DNA of 64,000 nucleotides from Candidatus Siliceabacter maunaloa (lineage in GTDB: Bacteria; Actinomycetota; Thermoleophilia; Solirubrobacterales; Solirubrobacteraceae): assembly GCA_024330185.1 (NCBI GenBank), contig JANDLV010000001.1:106621-170620 (forward strand), written 5' to 3'. Below the pieces are notes generated by a model. That model searched no databases and had not been told where the DNA came from. It worked only from the letters and a program-made list of their open reading frames with translations. The position numbers were made by a program, and so were the translations under genes. Below, piece by piece: positions 26,434 through 36,744 of the stretch (position 1 is the stretch's first letter; each line of letters begins with the position of its first letter).

Positions 26434-26901
26434 ATGCCCGAGCGCTTCAGCCTCGACGACGAGCGGTTCATGGGCCTGGCGATGGCGGAGGCCCGAGCCG
26501 CCCCAGCCCACGACGACGTGCCCATCGGGGCCGTCGTCGTCCACCGCGGCGAGGTCGTCGGCGCCGGCCACAACGAGCGCGAGCTGCGCCAGGACCCCAC
26601 CGCCCACGCCGAGACCCTCGCTCTCCGCCGCGCCGCGGGGCGCCTGGAAAGCTGGCGCGTGCTGGACAGCACCCTCTACGTGACCCTGGAGCCCTGCGCC
26701 ATGTGCGCCGGCGCCATCGTCCTGGCCCGCGTCCCCCGCGTCGTCTTCGCGAGCGCGGACCCCAAGGCCGGCGCTGCGGGCAGCGTCCTGGACATCCTCG
26801 CCGAGCCGAGGCTCAACCACCGCCCCGAGGTCCTCGCAGGCCTCCACGCCGCCGAGTGTGCGGCCATGCTTCGCGACTTCTTCGCATCGCGGCGACGGTG
26901 A
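26434..26901 (+). CDS. tadA: tRNA-specific adenosine deaminase
   Basis: TadA converts the wobble adenosine of tRNA-Arg(ACG) to inosine. The 155-residue protein has the zinc and catalytic motifs HAETLAL and LEPCAMCAGA and the usual C-terminal helices. It precedes the tRNA-Ser(CGA) gene, though about 225 bases separate them. The start at ATG 26434 gives the usual short N-terminal extension. Confidence 0.92.
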   Translation: MPERFSLDDERFMGLAMAEARAAPAHDDVPIGAVVVHRGEVVGAGHNERELRQDPTAHAETLALRRAAGRLESWRVLDSTLYVTLEPCAMCAGAIVLARVPRVVFASADPKAGAAGSVLDILAEPRLNHRPEVLAGLHAAECAAMLRDFFASRRR

Positions 26902-26943
26902 GGGGTCTCACTCCTCGCCCAGGGCATACAGGTTGTCGCGGAG

Positions 26944-26994
26944 GCAAGCGTCCTGCCCTGGTGTCCTATGGCAACAGCTAGGCAGGACGCTTGC
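26944..26994. repeat. Palindromic element upstream of tRNA-Ser(CGA)
   Basis: Perfect 14-bp arms (GCAAGCGTCCTGCC at 26944-26957 and its complement at 26981-26994) enclose a 23-base centre. That centre can form an inner stem of CTGGTG with CAACAG (five of six pairs). The core matches a second element at 39097-39135, which also precedes a tRNA-Ser gene. It lies 42 bases after tadA and could also end that transcript. Confidence 0.85.
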
Positions 26995-27108
26995 GAGCCG
27001 GCGCAGCAGCTCGTCGAACGCCGACGAACCGCAGCAGCGCGTGGCTGAGCGCGACGCCCTCTACTCGGCCACGGAAGAGGCGTAGTCGGACAACCGGCAT
27101 GCGCACGC

Positions 27109-27114
27109 TAGCCT
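27109..27114 (+). promoter_or_regulatory. TAGCCT -10 box for tRNA-Ser(CGA)
   Basis: TAGCCT lies 13 bases before the tRNA 5' end. The same hexamer sits 11 bases before the other tRNA-Ser gene in this window. Confidence 0.5.
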
Positions 27115-27127
27115 GCATCGGCCCCCC

Positions 27128-27215
27128 GGAGGGGTGCCGGAGTGGTTGAACGGGGCGGTCTCGAAAACCGTTGTGCGTCTTTGGCGTACCGAGGGTTCGA
27201 ATCCCTCCCCCTCCG
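27128..27215 (+). tRNA. tRNA-Ser (anticodon CGA)
   Basis: A class II tRNA with acceptor GGAGGGG paired to CCCCTCC, anticodon loop CTCGAAA (anticodon CGA), a long variable arm, T arm GAGGG-TTCGAAT-CCCTC and discriminator G. CCA is not encoded. It reads serine UCG codons. Confidence 0.95.
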
Positions 27216-27459
27216 CTGGAAGACCCGAGGAGAACAGGTCCAGTCCAACCGTCCCGGCAGCGACGGGGCGATGACGAGCATCTCCTCCGCGGCGTCGATC
27301 AGCGACCGAACCCCGAAGGGCAGGGAGTTGGTGTCGGGGCCGACGCCGCCCACCCAGTTCGGGCAGGTGGACGTAGGCCACCGGCATCGCCGATTCGATC
27401 GAGCCCGGATTGGTCCACGGAATCCGCCGCGAACCCGGGTGGCGCACGTCAGCGAGCAC
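27216..27459 (-). pseudogene. Possible gene remnant next to tRNA-Ser(CGA)
   Basis: The 447-base gap between the tRNA and the ABC transporter holds no intact gene. On the minus strand, one frame reads PFGVRSLIDAAEEMLVIAPS then LPGRLDW, a plausible protein core ending at the tRNA 3' end. Just upstream, a different frame reads MPVAYVHLPELGG. The pieces look like a decayed or truncated protein gene, but the family is not certain. From about 27460 to 27662 I see nothing beyond the upstream region of the transporter. Confidence 0.3.
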
Positions 27460-27662
27460 CTCGGCGCCGTTGCGCTGCAGGAGCGCGGCCTCGTGGGCTC
27501 GGTGACGGCGACGATCCCTGCGGCAGCTCTACGAAGGCGACCGTCAGAGGTGACCGGGGTCGCGTCGAGCGACGCCGCTAGAACGACTCTTCATCGCCCG
27601 TAGGTCCCGTCGCCGGTCGGCCGCTGTGCGTGGCGACCCGCTTGCTTCACAATGGTGTCGCC

Positions 27663-28625
27663 ATGGCCGCGCAACCCCTCGCCGCCTACGACGGCCTCGT
27701 CAAGCGCTACGGCACGGTGACCGCGGTGGACCGCCTGTCCTTCGCGGTGCCCGAGGGCACCGTGTGCGGCCTGCTGGGCCCCAACGGGGCCGGCAAGACC
27801 ACCGCCATCCGTGCGCTGCTGGGCCTCGCCGCGCCCAGCGCCGGCTCCACGACCCTGCTGGGCGAGCGCCCCGGCTCCCCCGGCTTCGCCGCAGCCGTCC
27901 GCCGCGTCGGCACGCTGATCGAGGGCCCTGCCCTCTACGGCCGCGCCACCGCGCGTCAGAACATGCGCATCGAGGCCGCCGCGCTCTCGCTGCGCGACGC
28001 TGAGGCGCAGATCGGCGAGTTGCTCGCTCTGGTCGGCCTGGCCGACCGCGCCGACACCCGCGCTGGGAAGTTCTCCATGGGCATGAAGCAGCGCGTCGGG
28101 CTCGCGCTGGCGCTGCTGGGCAGGCCCCGCCTGGTGGTTCTCGACGAGCCCACCAACGGCCTGGATCCCGCGGGGATCGTCGAGATCCGCAAGCTCATCA
28201 AGGAGCTGCCGGGGCGCGGCACGACGGTCCTGGTCTCCTCCCACCAGCTCACCGAGGTGGAGCTGATGTGCGACCGCGCGATGATCCTCCACCGCGGGCG
28301 CCTGCTGGCCGAGGGCACCATCGCCGAGCTCCTGGCCCGCCACGGCGGCGCCGGCTACGCCACTCGCGTCGCAGCGCACGAGGCGGAGCGGGCCGCCGAG
28401 GTCCTGCGCCGCGCCGGGCTCACCGTGACGCCGAGGGACGACGGCCGCCTGGCGGTCGCCGGGGAGATCGACGACGGCGCGCAGATAAGCCGTCCGCTCT
28501 CCGAAGCGGGCATCCACGTCCGCGAGCTGTGGCACGAGGGCGCGCGCCTGGAGGGCGTCTTCCTCACCCTCACCGAGGACGGCGACCACCAGGCGGGTGC
28601 CGCGCCAGCGGAGGTGATCGCATGA
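27663..28625 (+). CDS. ABC transporter ATP-binding protein
   Basis: The 320-residue ATPase has Walker A GPNGAGKTT, the signature FSMGMKQRVGLALALL, Walker B LVVLDEPTNGLDP and the switch histidine in SSHQLTEVE. The C-terminal extension is the type found in bacteriocin or multidrug exporters of the CcmA/DrrA class. It overlaps the permease gene by ATGA, forming a two-gene exporter. The substrate is unknown. Confidence 0.9.
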   Translation: MAAQPLAAYDGLVKRYGTVTAVDRLSFAVPEGTVCGLLGPNGAGKTTAIRALLGLAAPSAGSTTLLGERPGSPGFAAAVRRVGTLIEGPALYGRATARQNMRIEAAALSLRDAEAQIGELLALVGLADRADTRAGKFSMGMKQRVGLALALLGRPRLVVLDEPTNGLDPAGIVEIRKLIKELPGRGTTVLVSSHQLTEVELMCDRAMILHRGRLLAEGTIAELLARHGGAGYATRVAAHEAERAAEVLRRAGLTVTPRDDGRLAVAGEIDDGAQISRPLSEAGIHVRELWHEGARLEGVFLTLTEDGDHQAGAAPAEVIA

Positions 28626-29347
28626 CCGCCGAGCTGCTCAAGCTGCGCTGCATGCCCACGCCGCGCTGGACGCTCGGGGCTGTCGCAGCCGTGTTCGTCA
28701 TCGTCCTGACCGTGGCGTGGATCGCCGGGCCCGACGACGGTGCCACGGCGCTCCTGCTTGGCGTCGGCCTGCCCACCCAGGTCGCCTCCATCGTGCTCGC
28801 CGCCTGGATGGTCGGGGTGGAGTACGGCCAGCACACGATCCGCCGCGCGCTGACGGCCGACCCGGGTCGCATGCGGCTGGTGGGCGCGAAGCTCGCCGTC
28901 GTGCTCGGGGTCATCACAGCGCTCACTGTGGTCACCGTGCTGGCCGCGGCGCCGCTCCTGTCGGCGGCCGGCTCTGCGCACGACGCCTCCATTCCCGCCG
29001 GCGACACGCTGAACGAGGGCCTCGCGTATCTGGTCAGCAACCTGATCTACGCCACGGTCGGCTTCGCGCTCGCGCTGCTCACCCGCAGCATGGCCGGTGG
29101 CATGGCGCTGGCGCTGGCCTTCGCCTTCGTGATCGATTCCGCGCTGAGCGCGATTCCCTCTGTCGGCGACTTCGCGCTGGGCAGCGCGGTCGTCGAGATC
29201 ATGAGGGCGCTTGGAGCGCAAACAGTGGACTTCGACCAGACCGCCGAGGATCCCGAACTGGTCCGCGCCATTGCGGTCGCGGCGGTCTGGGTGGCCGTCC
29301 TCGTCGGTGCCGCGGTCGCGCGCTTCACCCGCGGCGACGTGGACTGA
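28622..29347 (+). CDS. ABC transporter permease
   Basis: A 241-residue membrane protein with about six hydrophobic helices, resembling ABC-2 type permeases that pair with DrrA-like ATPases. The ATG at 28622 overlaps the ATPase stop. A half-size permease would normally form a dimer. No dedicated regulator is adjacent, although a LuxR remnant lies just downstream. Confidence 0.85.
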   Translation: MTAELLKLRCMPTPRWTLGAVAAVFVIVLTVAWIAGPDDGATALLLGVGLPTQVASIVLAAWMVGVEYGQHTIRRALTADPGRMRLVGAKLAVVLGVITALTVVTVLAAAPLLSAAGSAHDASIPAGDTLNEGLAYLVSNLIYATVGFALALLTRSMAGGMALALAFAFVIDSALSAIPSVGDFALGSAVVEIMRALGAQTVDFDQTAEDPELVRAIAVAAVWVAVLVGAAVARFTRGDVD

Positions 29348-29363
29348 CCGCCCAGCCGCCTCC

Positions 29364-29436
29364 CTACGTGGCACCCGGGCGAACGAGGCCGGACTCGTAC
29401 GCGAGCACGACCGCCTGGATGCGGTCACGGTCTCGC
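29364..29436 (-). pseudogene. C-terminal fragment of a LuxR-type regulator
   Basis: On the minus strand, the last 23 codons before TAG at 29364 read RDRDRIQAVVLAYESGLVRP then GAT. This is the standard C-terminal end of a NarL/LuxR DNA-binding domain. The rest of the gene is absent: upstream sequence (29437-29553) does not continue the domain in any frame I can see. It is a relic of a deleted response regulator between the ABC exporter and the toxin-antitoxin-like pair. Confidence 0.6.
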
Positions 29437-29553
29437 CATGGCGGGCGCGCTTCTCCTCGCGGGTCTCGCGGCCGGCGGGGTGCGGACGCTGCGCATGTCG
29501 GATCAGGAGTGGGAGCGCGGCGCGCCGGCGCCCGAGCCCGGGAGGGGGGATCT

Positions 29554-30099
29554 TCACCGCCCGGCGCGCCGCGCCGCCTCGTCGAGCCTTGCGAAGCGCT
29601 CGTCGTCGACGGCCACCATTGTCTTCAGCATCTCGCGGACGGCGTCGAGGTCGAGCGTCGCGGCGCAGAGCATCGCCTCGATGTCCGCCCAGTCACGCGT
29701 GCGGTCGAACATCGCCTTGAACACCGCCAGCTCGATCGGGCCCAGCACCGGGATCCGCTCGTCCTCGAAGGGGACGTCGCGGCGGTTGCGCGCCGCGTCG
29801 GCGTGCACCGGGACGGCGTCGAAGAACACATCGACCGGCGTCTCCTCCCACCACAGCCGGATCTGGGCGTCGCGGGCGATCGTCTCGAGGGTCCCGGCCG
29901 GCTGGGCGACGCCCTCGGGCAGGGCGCGCAGGACCTGGTCCGCGTCGACCGCGGGCATGAAGACGTTGACGTCGATGTCGCTGGTGCCGCGCGGATCCAG
30001 GGTCCAGTAGGCCAGGGCGATGGCGCCGCCGAAGGCGTGCGGGATCCGGCCGCGCGCCAGCGTGCGATGCAGGGCGAGCAGCTTGCGCTGGAGCGTCAC
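29554..30099 (-). CDS. Nucleotidyltransferase toxin-like protein
   Basis: The 181-residue protein has the minimal nucleotidyltransferase motif GG(A)...SDIDV (FGGAIALAYW then TSDIDVNVF) and a helical C-terminal part. Proteins of this sort act as toxins in AbiE/MenT-like modules, transferring nucleotides to RNA or protein. Its GTG start at 30099 overlaps the stop of the upstream HTH gene by four bases, the coupling typical of toxin-antitoxin pairs. The target is unknown and toxicity is inferred from context. Confidence 0.7.
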   Translation of the reverse strand: MTLQRKLLALHRTLARGRIPHAFGGAIALAYWTLDPRGTSDIDVNVFMPAVDADQVLRALPEGVAQPAGTLETIARDAQIRLWWEETPVDVFFDAVPVHADAARNRRDVPFEDERIPVLGPIELAVFKAMFDRTRDWADIEAMLCAATLDLDAVREMLKTMVAVDDERFARLDEAARRAGR

Positions 30100-30437
30100 G
30101 CCGCCCGGCGCGCTGCAGGGCTCAGCGACGGATAGCGCAGCCCGCGCTCGTGGCGGACGGGCAGGGACGCGGCGAGCGACAGCACCTGGGAGAGCGTCCG
30201 CGCGGCCCGTGCGTGCTCGTGCGGCGAGGGCAGCACGACCGGCGGCCTGCCGTGCTCCACCGTGAGCCGGGCGCCCGCGGCGGCGAGCAGCCGGCTGAGG
30301 GTCGCCACCGACGGCTGCTTGCGCCCGCTCTCGTAGGCGGAGATCGTGGCCTGCGAGGTGCCCGCCCGGCGGGCGAGCTCGGTCTGGCTCAGCCCCGCGC
30401 GGCGGCGCGCCTCGTGGAGCCGGCCGGTGGTGCCCAT
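30096..30437 (-). CDS. XRE-family HTH antitoxin-like regulator
   Basis: The protein has a clear N-terminal XRE helix-turn-helix (LHEARRRAGLSQTELARRAG, TSQATISAYESGRKQPS) and a C-terminal tail likely to contact the partner nucleotidyltransferase. I choose ATG 30437, not ATG 30449. TATGCT on the minus strand lies exactly seven bases before it, and the alternative start would fall inside the operator palindrome. It probably represses its own promoter. Confidence 0.75.
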   Translation of the reverse strand: MGTTGRLHEARRRAGLSQTELARRAGTSQATISAYESGRKQPSVATLSRLLAAAGARLTVEHGRPPVVLPSPHEHARAARTLSQVLSLAASLPVRHERGLRYPSLSPAARRAA

Positions 30438-30444
30438 GGTCAAG

Positions 30445-30464
30445 AGCATATCCGTCTGGATATG
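30445..30464 (-). promoter_or_regulatory. Operator palindrome overlapping the -10 box of the HTH gene
   Basis: CATATCC-GTCT-GGATATG (30447-30464) is a perfect 7-bp-arm palindrome. The TATGCT -10 box of the HTH gene (30445-30450, minus strand) overlaps it, the expected geometry for autorepression. The aceE gene starts 75 bases away on the other strand. Confidence 0.7.
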
Positions 30465-30538
30465 ACAGCCTCCCCCATCCGCGTGGACCCACCGCGCCTC
30501 CCACCTCCCCGCCGCCGACGTGGAAGGATGGGAGGTCG

Positions 30539-33156
<2,618 letters not shown>

Positions 33157-33169
<13 letters not shown>

Positions 33170-34416
33170 ACGTCCCCGTCCCCGACATCGGGGAGTTCAC
33201 CGACGTTCCGGTGGTCGAGGTGCTCGTGTCCGTGGGCGACGAGGTCGAGGCAGAGGCACCGCTGATCGTCCTGGAGACCGACAAGGCATCGATGGAGGTG
33301 CCCGCCCCGAGCGCCGGGACGGTCGACGAGGTGAAGGTGTCCGTGGGCGACACGGTGTCGGAGGGCACGGTGATCGCGACGCTTGAGCCGGCGGGCGAGG
33401 ACGGCGGCGGTGGAGAGGAGCCGGCGAGCAGCGACGCGGGGGCGGCGGCCGAGGACGACTCGGCGGGCAGCGACGCGGAGGCGTCCGCGGAGGCGGAGGC
33501 CGAGAGCGAAGGCGGCGACGGTCCCATCCACGCCAGCCCCTCCGTGCGGCGCCTGGCCCGCGAGCGGGCCATCGACCTCGCGACGATCACCGGGTCGGGA
33601 CGCGGCGGGCGCATCGTGCCCGAGGACCTCGATCGGGTGGGTGGGTCGGCGTCCGATCAGGCCGCTCCGGCCGCCGAGGACGGCGCCGGCCCGGGCCTCG
33701 CTCCCTGGCCGCAGGTGGACTTCGAGAAGTACGGCGAGGTCGAGCGCGTGGAGCTCTCGCGCATACGCAGGCTCGGGGGCGCGAACCTCGCACGCAACTG
33801 GGTGCGCATCCCGCACGTCACCCACCACGAGGACGCCGACATCACCGAGCTGGAGGCCTTTCGCAAGCAGCTCAACGCCGAGCAGTCCGACGTCAGGGTG
33901 ACGATGGTCTCGCTGCTGCTCAAGGCCAGCGCGGCGACCCTGGCCGCGTTCCCCGAGTTCAACGCCTCGCTGGACGGTGAGGAGCTCGTGCTCAAGCGGT
34001 ACTTCCACCTGGGCTTCGCCGCCGACACGCCCCGCGGCCTGGTCGTCCCGGTCATCCGTGACGTCGACGCCAAGGGCATCCTCGCGCTGGCCGGCGAGCT
34101 GACCGAGCTGTCGGGCCGCGCCCGGGAGGGGAAGCTCGGCCCGGGCGAGATGGCCGGCGCGACGTTCACCATCTCCAGCCTGGGCGGCATAGGCGGCACC
34201 GCATTCACGCCCATCATCAACGCGCCCGAGGTGGCCATCCTGGGTGTGACGCGCTCCGCCCACAAGCCGGTGTGGGACGGCGAGCGGTTCGTCCCCCGGC
34301 TCGTGCTCGGGCTCTCGCTGTCCTACGACCACCGCGTCATCGACGGCGCGGCCGCAGCGCGCTTCTGCGCGCACCTCGCCGGAGTCCTGCGCGACATGCG
34401 CCGCGTGCTGCTGTGA
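33157..34416 (+). CDS. aceF: Dihydrolipoamide acetyltransferase E2
   Basis: The 419-residue E2 has one N-terminal lipoyl domain (lipoyl lysine K43 in ETDKASME), an acidic Ala/Glu/Ser linker, a peripheral-subunit-binding domain (ASPSVRRLARERAIDLATI, about 128-160), and the catalytic core with the active-site motif YDHRVIDGA. The GTG at 33157 lies inside aceE with GCGGAGG upstream. It passes acetyl groups from E1 to CoA. It ends in a GTGA overlap with the E3 gene. Confidence 0.94.
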
Positions 34417-35822
34417 GTGACGACGTCCACGCCCAGGTCCTCATCCTCGGCTCGGGCCCGGGTGGCTATACCGCCGCGTTCCGCGCCGCCGACCTGGGCC
34501 TCGACGTGGTCCTGGTCGAGCGCTACCCCTCGCTGGGGGGCGTGTGCCTCAACGTGGGCTGCATCCCCTCCAAGGCGCTCTTGCACGTGGCCAAGGTCAT
34601 CGCCGAGGCCCGGGCCACCAGCGACCACGGCGTGAGCTTCGCCACGCCCGAGATCGACCTCGACGCGCTGCGCGCCTGGAAGGACGGCGTCGTCGAGCGC
34701 CTCACCGGGGGCGTCAGCGGCCTCGCGAAGGCGCGCAAGGTCCAGGTCCTCGAGGGCGAGGGCCGCTTCACCGGCCCCCACGCTCTGGAGGTGGGCGACA
34801 GGACCGTGACCTTCGACCACGCGGTCGTGGCCACCGGCTCCCGGGCGATCGAGCTGCCCGGGATCCCCCACGACGACGAGCGCGTCATGGATTCCACCGA
34901 CGCTCTCGAGCTCCCGGACATCCCCCAGCGCCTGCTCGTGGTCGGCGGGGGTTTCATCGGCCTGGAGATGGCCTGCGTCTACGACGCGCTGGGCGCGAAG
35001 GTGACCGTCGTGGAGCTGGCCGCCCAGCTCATTCCCGGCTGCGACCCCGACCTGGTCAAGCCGCTGCACGAGCGCATCGCCGGGCGCTACGAGGCCATCC
35101 ACCTCCAGGCCGGCGTCGAGTCGGTCAAGGCGGGCGAGAATGGCCTGCGCGTCACCTACACCGGCGACATCGAGGACGCCACCTTCGACGCGGTCATCGT
35201 CGCCGTGGGCCGCGAGCCCAACGGCGGCGCGCTGGGGCTGGAGGCCGCCGACGTGGACGTCGACGACCGGGGCTTCGTGCCCGTCGACGAGCGTCAGCGC
35301 ACCAACGTCGACCACATCCACGCCATCGGCGACGTGGTCGGCGGCCCGATGCTCGCCCACAAGGCCACCTACGAGGCCAGGATCGCCGCCGAGGTCATCG
35401 CCGGCCACGACGTCGCCTTCGACGCCCGCGGCATCCCCGCCGTCGCCTACACGGACCCCGAGGTGGCCTGGGTGGGCCTCACCGAGCTGCAGGCCCGGGA
35501 GCGCGACATCCCGCACGAGACGGCGACCTTCCCGTGGCAGGCCTCCGGTCGGGCACTGTCCATGGACGCGGGCGAGGGCCTCACCAAGCTCCTGGTCGAC
35601 CCGCAGACCCGCAGGGTGATCGGCGCCGGCATCGTCGGAGCCAACGCCGGCGAGCTCATCGCCGAGACCGGCCTGGGCCTCGAGATGGGCGCCAACGCGC
35701 AGGACCTCGGCCTCACGATCCACGCCCACCCCACCCTCAGCGAGACCGTCGCGTTCGCGGCGGAGGTCGCCGAGGGCACCATCACCGACCTCACGCCCAA
35801 GCGGCGCTCGCCGCAGGGCTGA
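34413..35822 (+). CDS. lpdA: Dihydrolipoamide dehydrogenase E3
   Basis: The 469-residue flavoprotein reoxidises the lipoyl group of E2 with NAD. It has the FAD motif GSGPGGYTAAFRAADLG, the redox disulfide C45/C50 (GGVCLNVGCIPSKAL), a second nucleotide-binding motif (VVGGGFIGLEMA) and the active-site base in HAHPTLSET. It completes the pyruvate dehydrogenase operon; no second E3 is seen nearby, so it may also serve other 2-oxoacid complexes. Confidence 0.95.
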   Translation: MSDDVHAQVLILGSGPGGYTAAFRAADLGLDVVLVERYPSLGGVCLNVGCIPSKALLHVAKVIAEARATSDHGVSFATPEIDLDALRAWKDGVVERLTGGVSGLAKARKVQVLEGEGRFTGPHALEVGDRTVTFDHAVVATGSRAIELPGIPHDDERVMDSTDALELPDIPQRLLVVGGGFIGLEMACVYDALGAKVTVVELAAQLIPGCDPDLVKPLHERIAGRYEAIHLQAGVESVKAGENGLRVTYTGDIEDATFDAVIVAVGREPNGGALGLEAADVDVDDRGFVPVDERQRTNVDHIHAIGDVVGGPMLAHKATYEARIAAEVIAGHDVAFDARGIPAVAYTDPEVAWVGLTELQARERDIPHETATFPWQASGRALSMDAGEGLTKLLVDPQTRRVIGAGIVGANAGELIAETGLGLEMGANAQDLGLTIHAHPTLSETVAFAAEVAEGTITDLTPKRRSPQG

Positions 35823-35834
35823 GCAGGTCGATCG

Positions 35835-36125
35835 CTACGAGCGCGAGGGGGGCGCGCCCGGCGGCTTGGTGCTGGTGGACGGCGCGCCCGGGTCGGGGCG
35901 GGGCTCGGTCTGCGCCGGGGAAGCCGGGTCGGTCTCGCCCGGGCCGCCGGCTGCGCTCGCAGGCTCGCCGCGCAGCCGCTCCATGCCCGCCTTCGCCTTG
36001 TCGCTCAGCGAGCCCTCACCCTTGGCGATGCGCTTCAGCGCGTCGCCGTCCTGCTTGGCGCGTTCACTTCCGCCACGCTCCTCGAACACCTGCTTGGCTT
36101 TGTCGGTCAGATTACGTAGGCCCAT
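35835..36125 (-). CDS. Small charged helical protein, possibly antitoxin-like
   Basis: A 96-residue protein with a lysine/glutamate-rich helical N-half (MGLRNLTDKAKQVFEERGG, later SLSDKAKAGMERLRGEP) and a Pro/Gly/Ser-rich tail. The KAK-repeat helix vaguely recalls the short Rv0909-type antitoxins and CsbD-like stress proteins. AAGGAGG precedes ATG 36125. It follows an SRPBCC gene by 57 bases on the same strand, a pairing also seen (in the other order) for Rv0909/Rv0910 of Mycobacterium. The similarity is weak. Confidence 0.55.
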   Translation of the reverse strand: MGLRNLTDKAKQVFEERGGSERAKQDGDALKRIAKGEGSLSDKAKAGMERLRGEPASAAGGPGETDPASPAQTEPRPDPGAPSTSTKPPGAPPSRS

Positions 36126-36182
36126 GATGGTGCCTCCTTCGCAGTCGATGGTATCTCGGGTCCTTCCCGTCCCGAGCGCATC

Positions 36183-36632
36183 TCAGCCGCGCTCGACGCG
36201 CTCCTTGAGCTCACCGGGGCGCGCGTCGACCAGGTGGCTGCGAACCGCGCCCTCGACCGGGCCGCGCACGAGCATGCCCAGGACCCGCCCGGGGTCACCG
36301 TCGATCTCGTAGGTCGCCCGGGTGCGCCCGTCGCCCAGGTCCTCGAGCGTCCACGAGCCGTCCAGGGACTTCAGCTCCCCCTCCTCCTGTCTCCAGCTCA
36401 GCCGCGTCGGGCCCTCGTAGCTGAAGCGCACGCGGCTCGTGACCGTTCGCACCTTGGCGTCGCTCTTGGTCTCCACGAGGGTGGCGCGGCCCTGGTCGTC
36501 GTGCTCCAGCGCGGTCATCGACAGCAGGCCGTCCTGCCAGTCGGGGGCGACAAGCACATCCTCGACGACCGCCCACACCTGGTCCAGCGGCGCGTCGATC
36601 TCCTCGCTGGCGCTGCCCGCTATGCGTGCCAT
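36183..36632 (-). CDS. SRPBCC / polyketide-cyclase-like protein
   Basis: A 149-residue single-domain protein with the START-like helix-grip pattern (IDAPLDQVWAVVEDVLVAPDW at its N-terminus, then alternating strands and the C-terminal helix). The family binds hydrophobic ligands; some members act as toxins. AGGAGGAG precedes ATG 36632. It is divergent from the hydrolase at 36741, with an operator-like palindrome between them. Confidence 0.8.
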   Translation of the reverse strand: MARIAGSASEEIDAPLDQVWAVVEDVLVAPDWQDGLLSMTALEHDDQGRATLVETKSDAKVRTVTSRVRFSYEGPTRLSWRQEEGELKSLDGSWTLEDLGDGRTRATYEIDGDPGRVLGMLVRGPVEGAVRSHLVDARPGELKERVERG

Positions 36633-36685
36633 CCGCTCCTCCTGGGTCGTGGTCGGTGCCGCACCCTACCCGGCATCGGAGTCAC

Positions 36686-36707
36686 TCCTATGCCGCTGGC
36701 ATAGGAT
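36686..36707 (+). promoter_or_regulatory. Operator palindrome with embedded -10 box
   Basis: TCCTATGCC-GCT-GGCATAGGA (36686-36706) is a perfect 9-bp-arm palindrome. Its right arm contributes TAGGAT (36702-36707), which lies seven bases before ATG 36715. A repressor bound here would block the rightward promoter and perhaps the divergent SRPBCC gene. Confidence 0.7.
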
Positions 36708-36714
36708 GTATGTC

Positions 36715-36744
36715 ATGACGGACGTGAAGCGCAGCGGCGCGTGA
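36715..36744 (+). CDS. Nine-codon leaderless mini-ORF (MTDVKRSGA)
   Basis: ATG 36715 lies seven bases after TAGGAT and opens a frame reading MTDVKRSGA before TGA at 36742. That stop overlaps the GTG start of the alpha/beta hydrolase as GTGA. The peptide is probably not functional itself; translating it from a leaderless mRNA would deliver ribosomes to a start codon that lacks its own ribosome site. Confidence 0.45.
   Translation: MTDVKRSGA

Noticed and set aside
27108..27353. Protein frame with RRGRDSNPRYAKDAQ across the tRNA-Ser antisense
   Set aside because: This tail is simply the reverse complement of the tRNA and is a well-known artefact; only the part outside the tRNA might be a relic.
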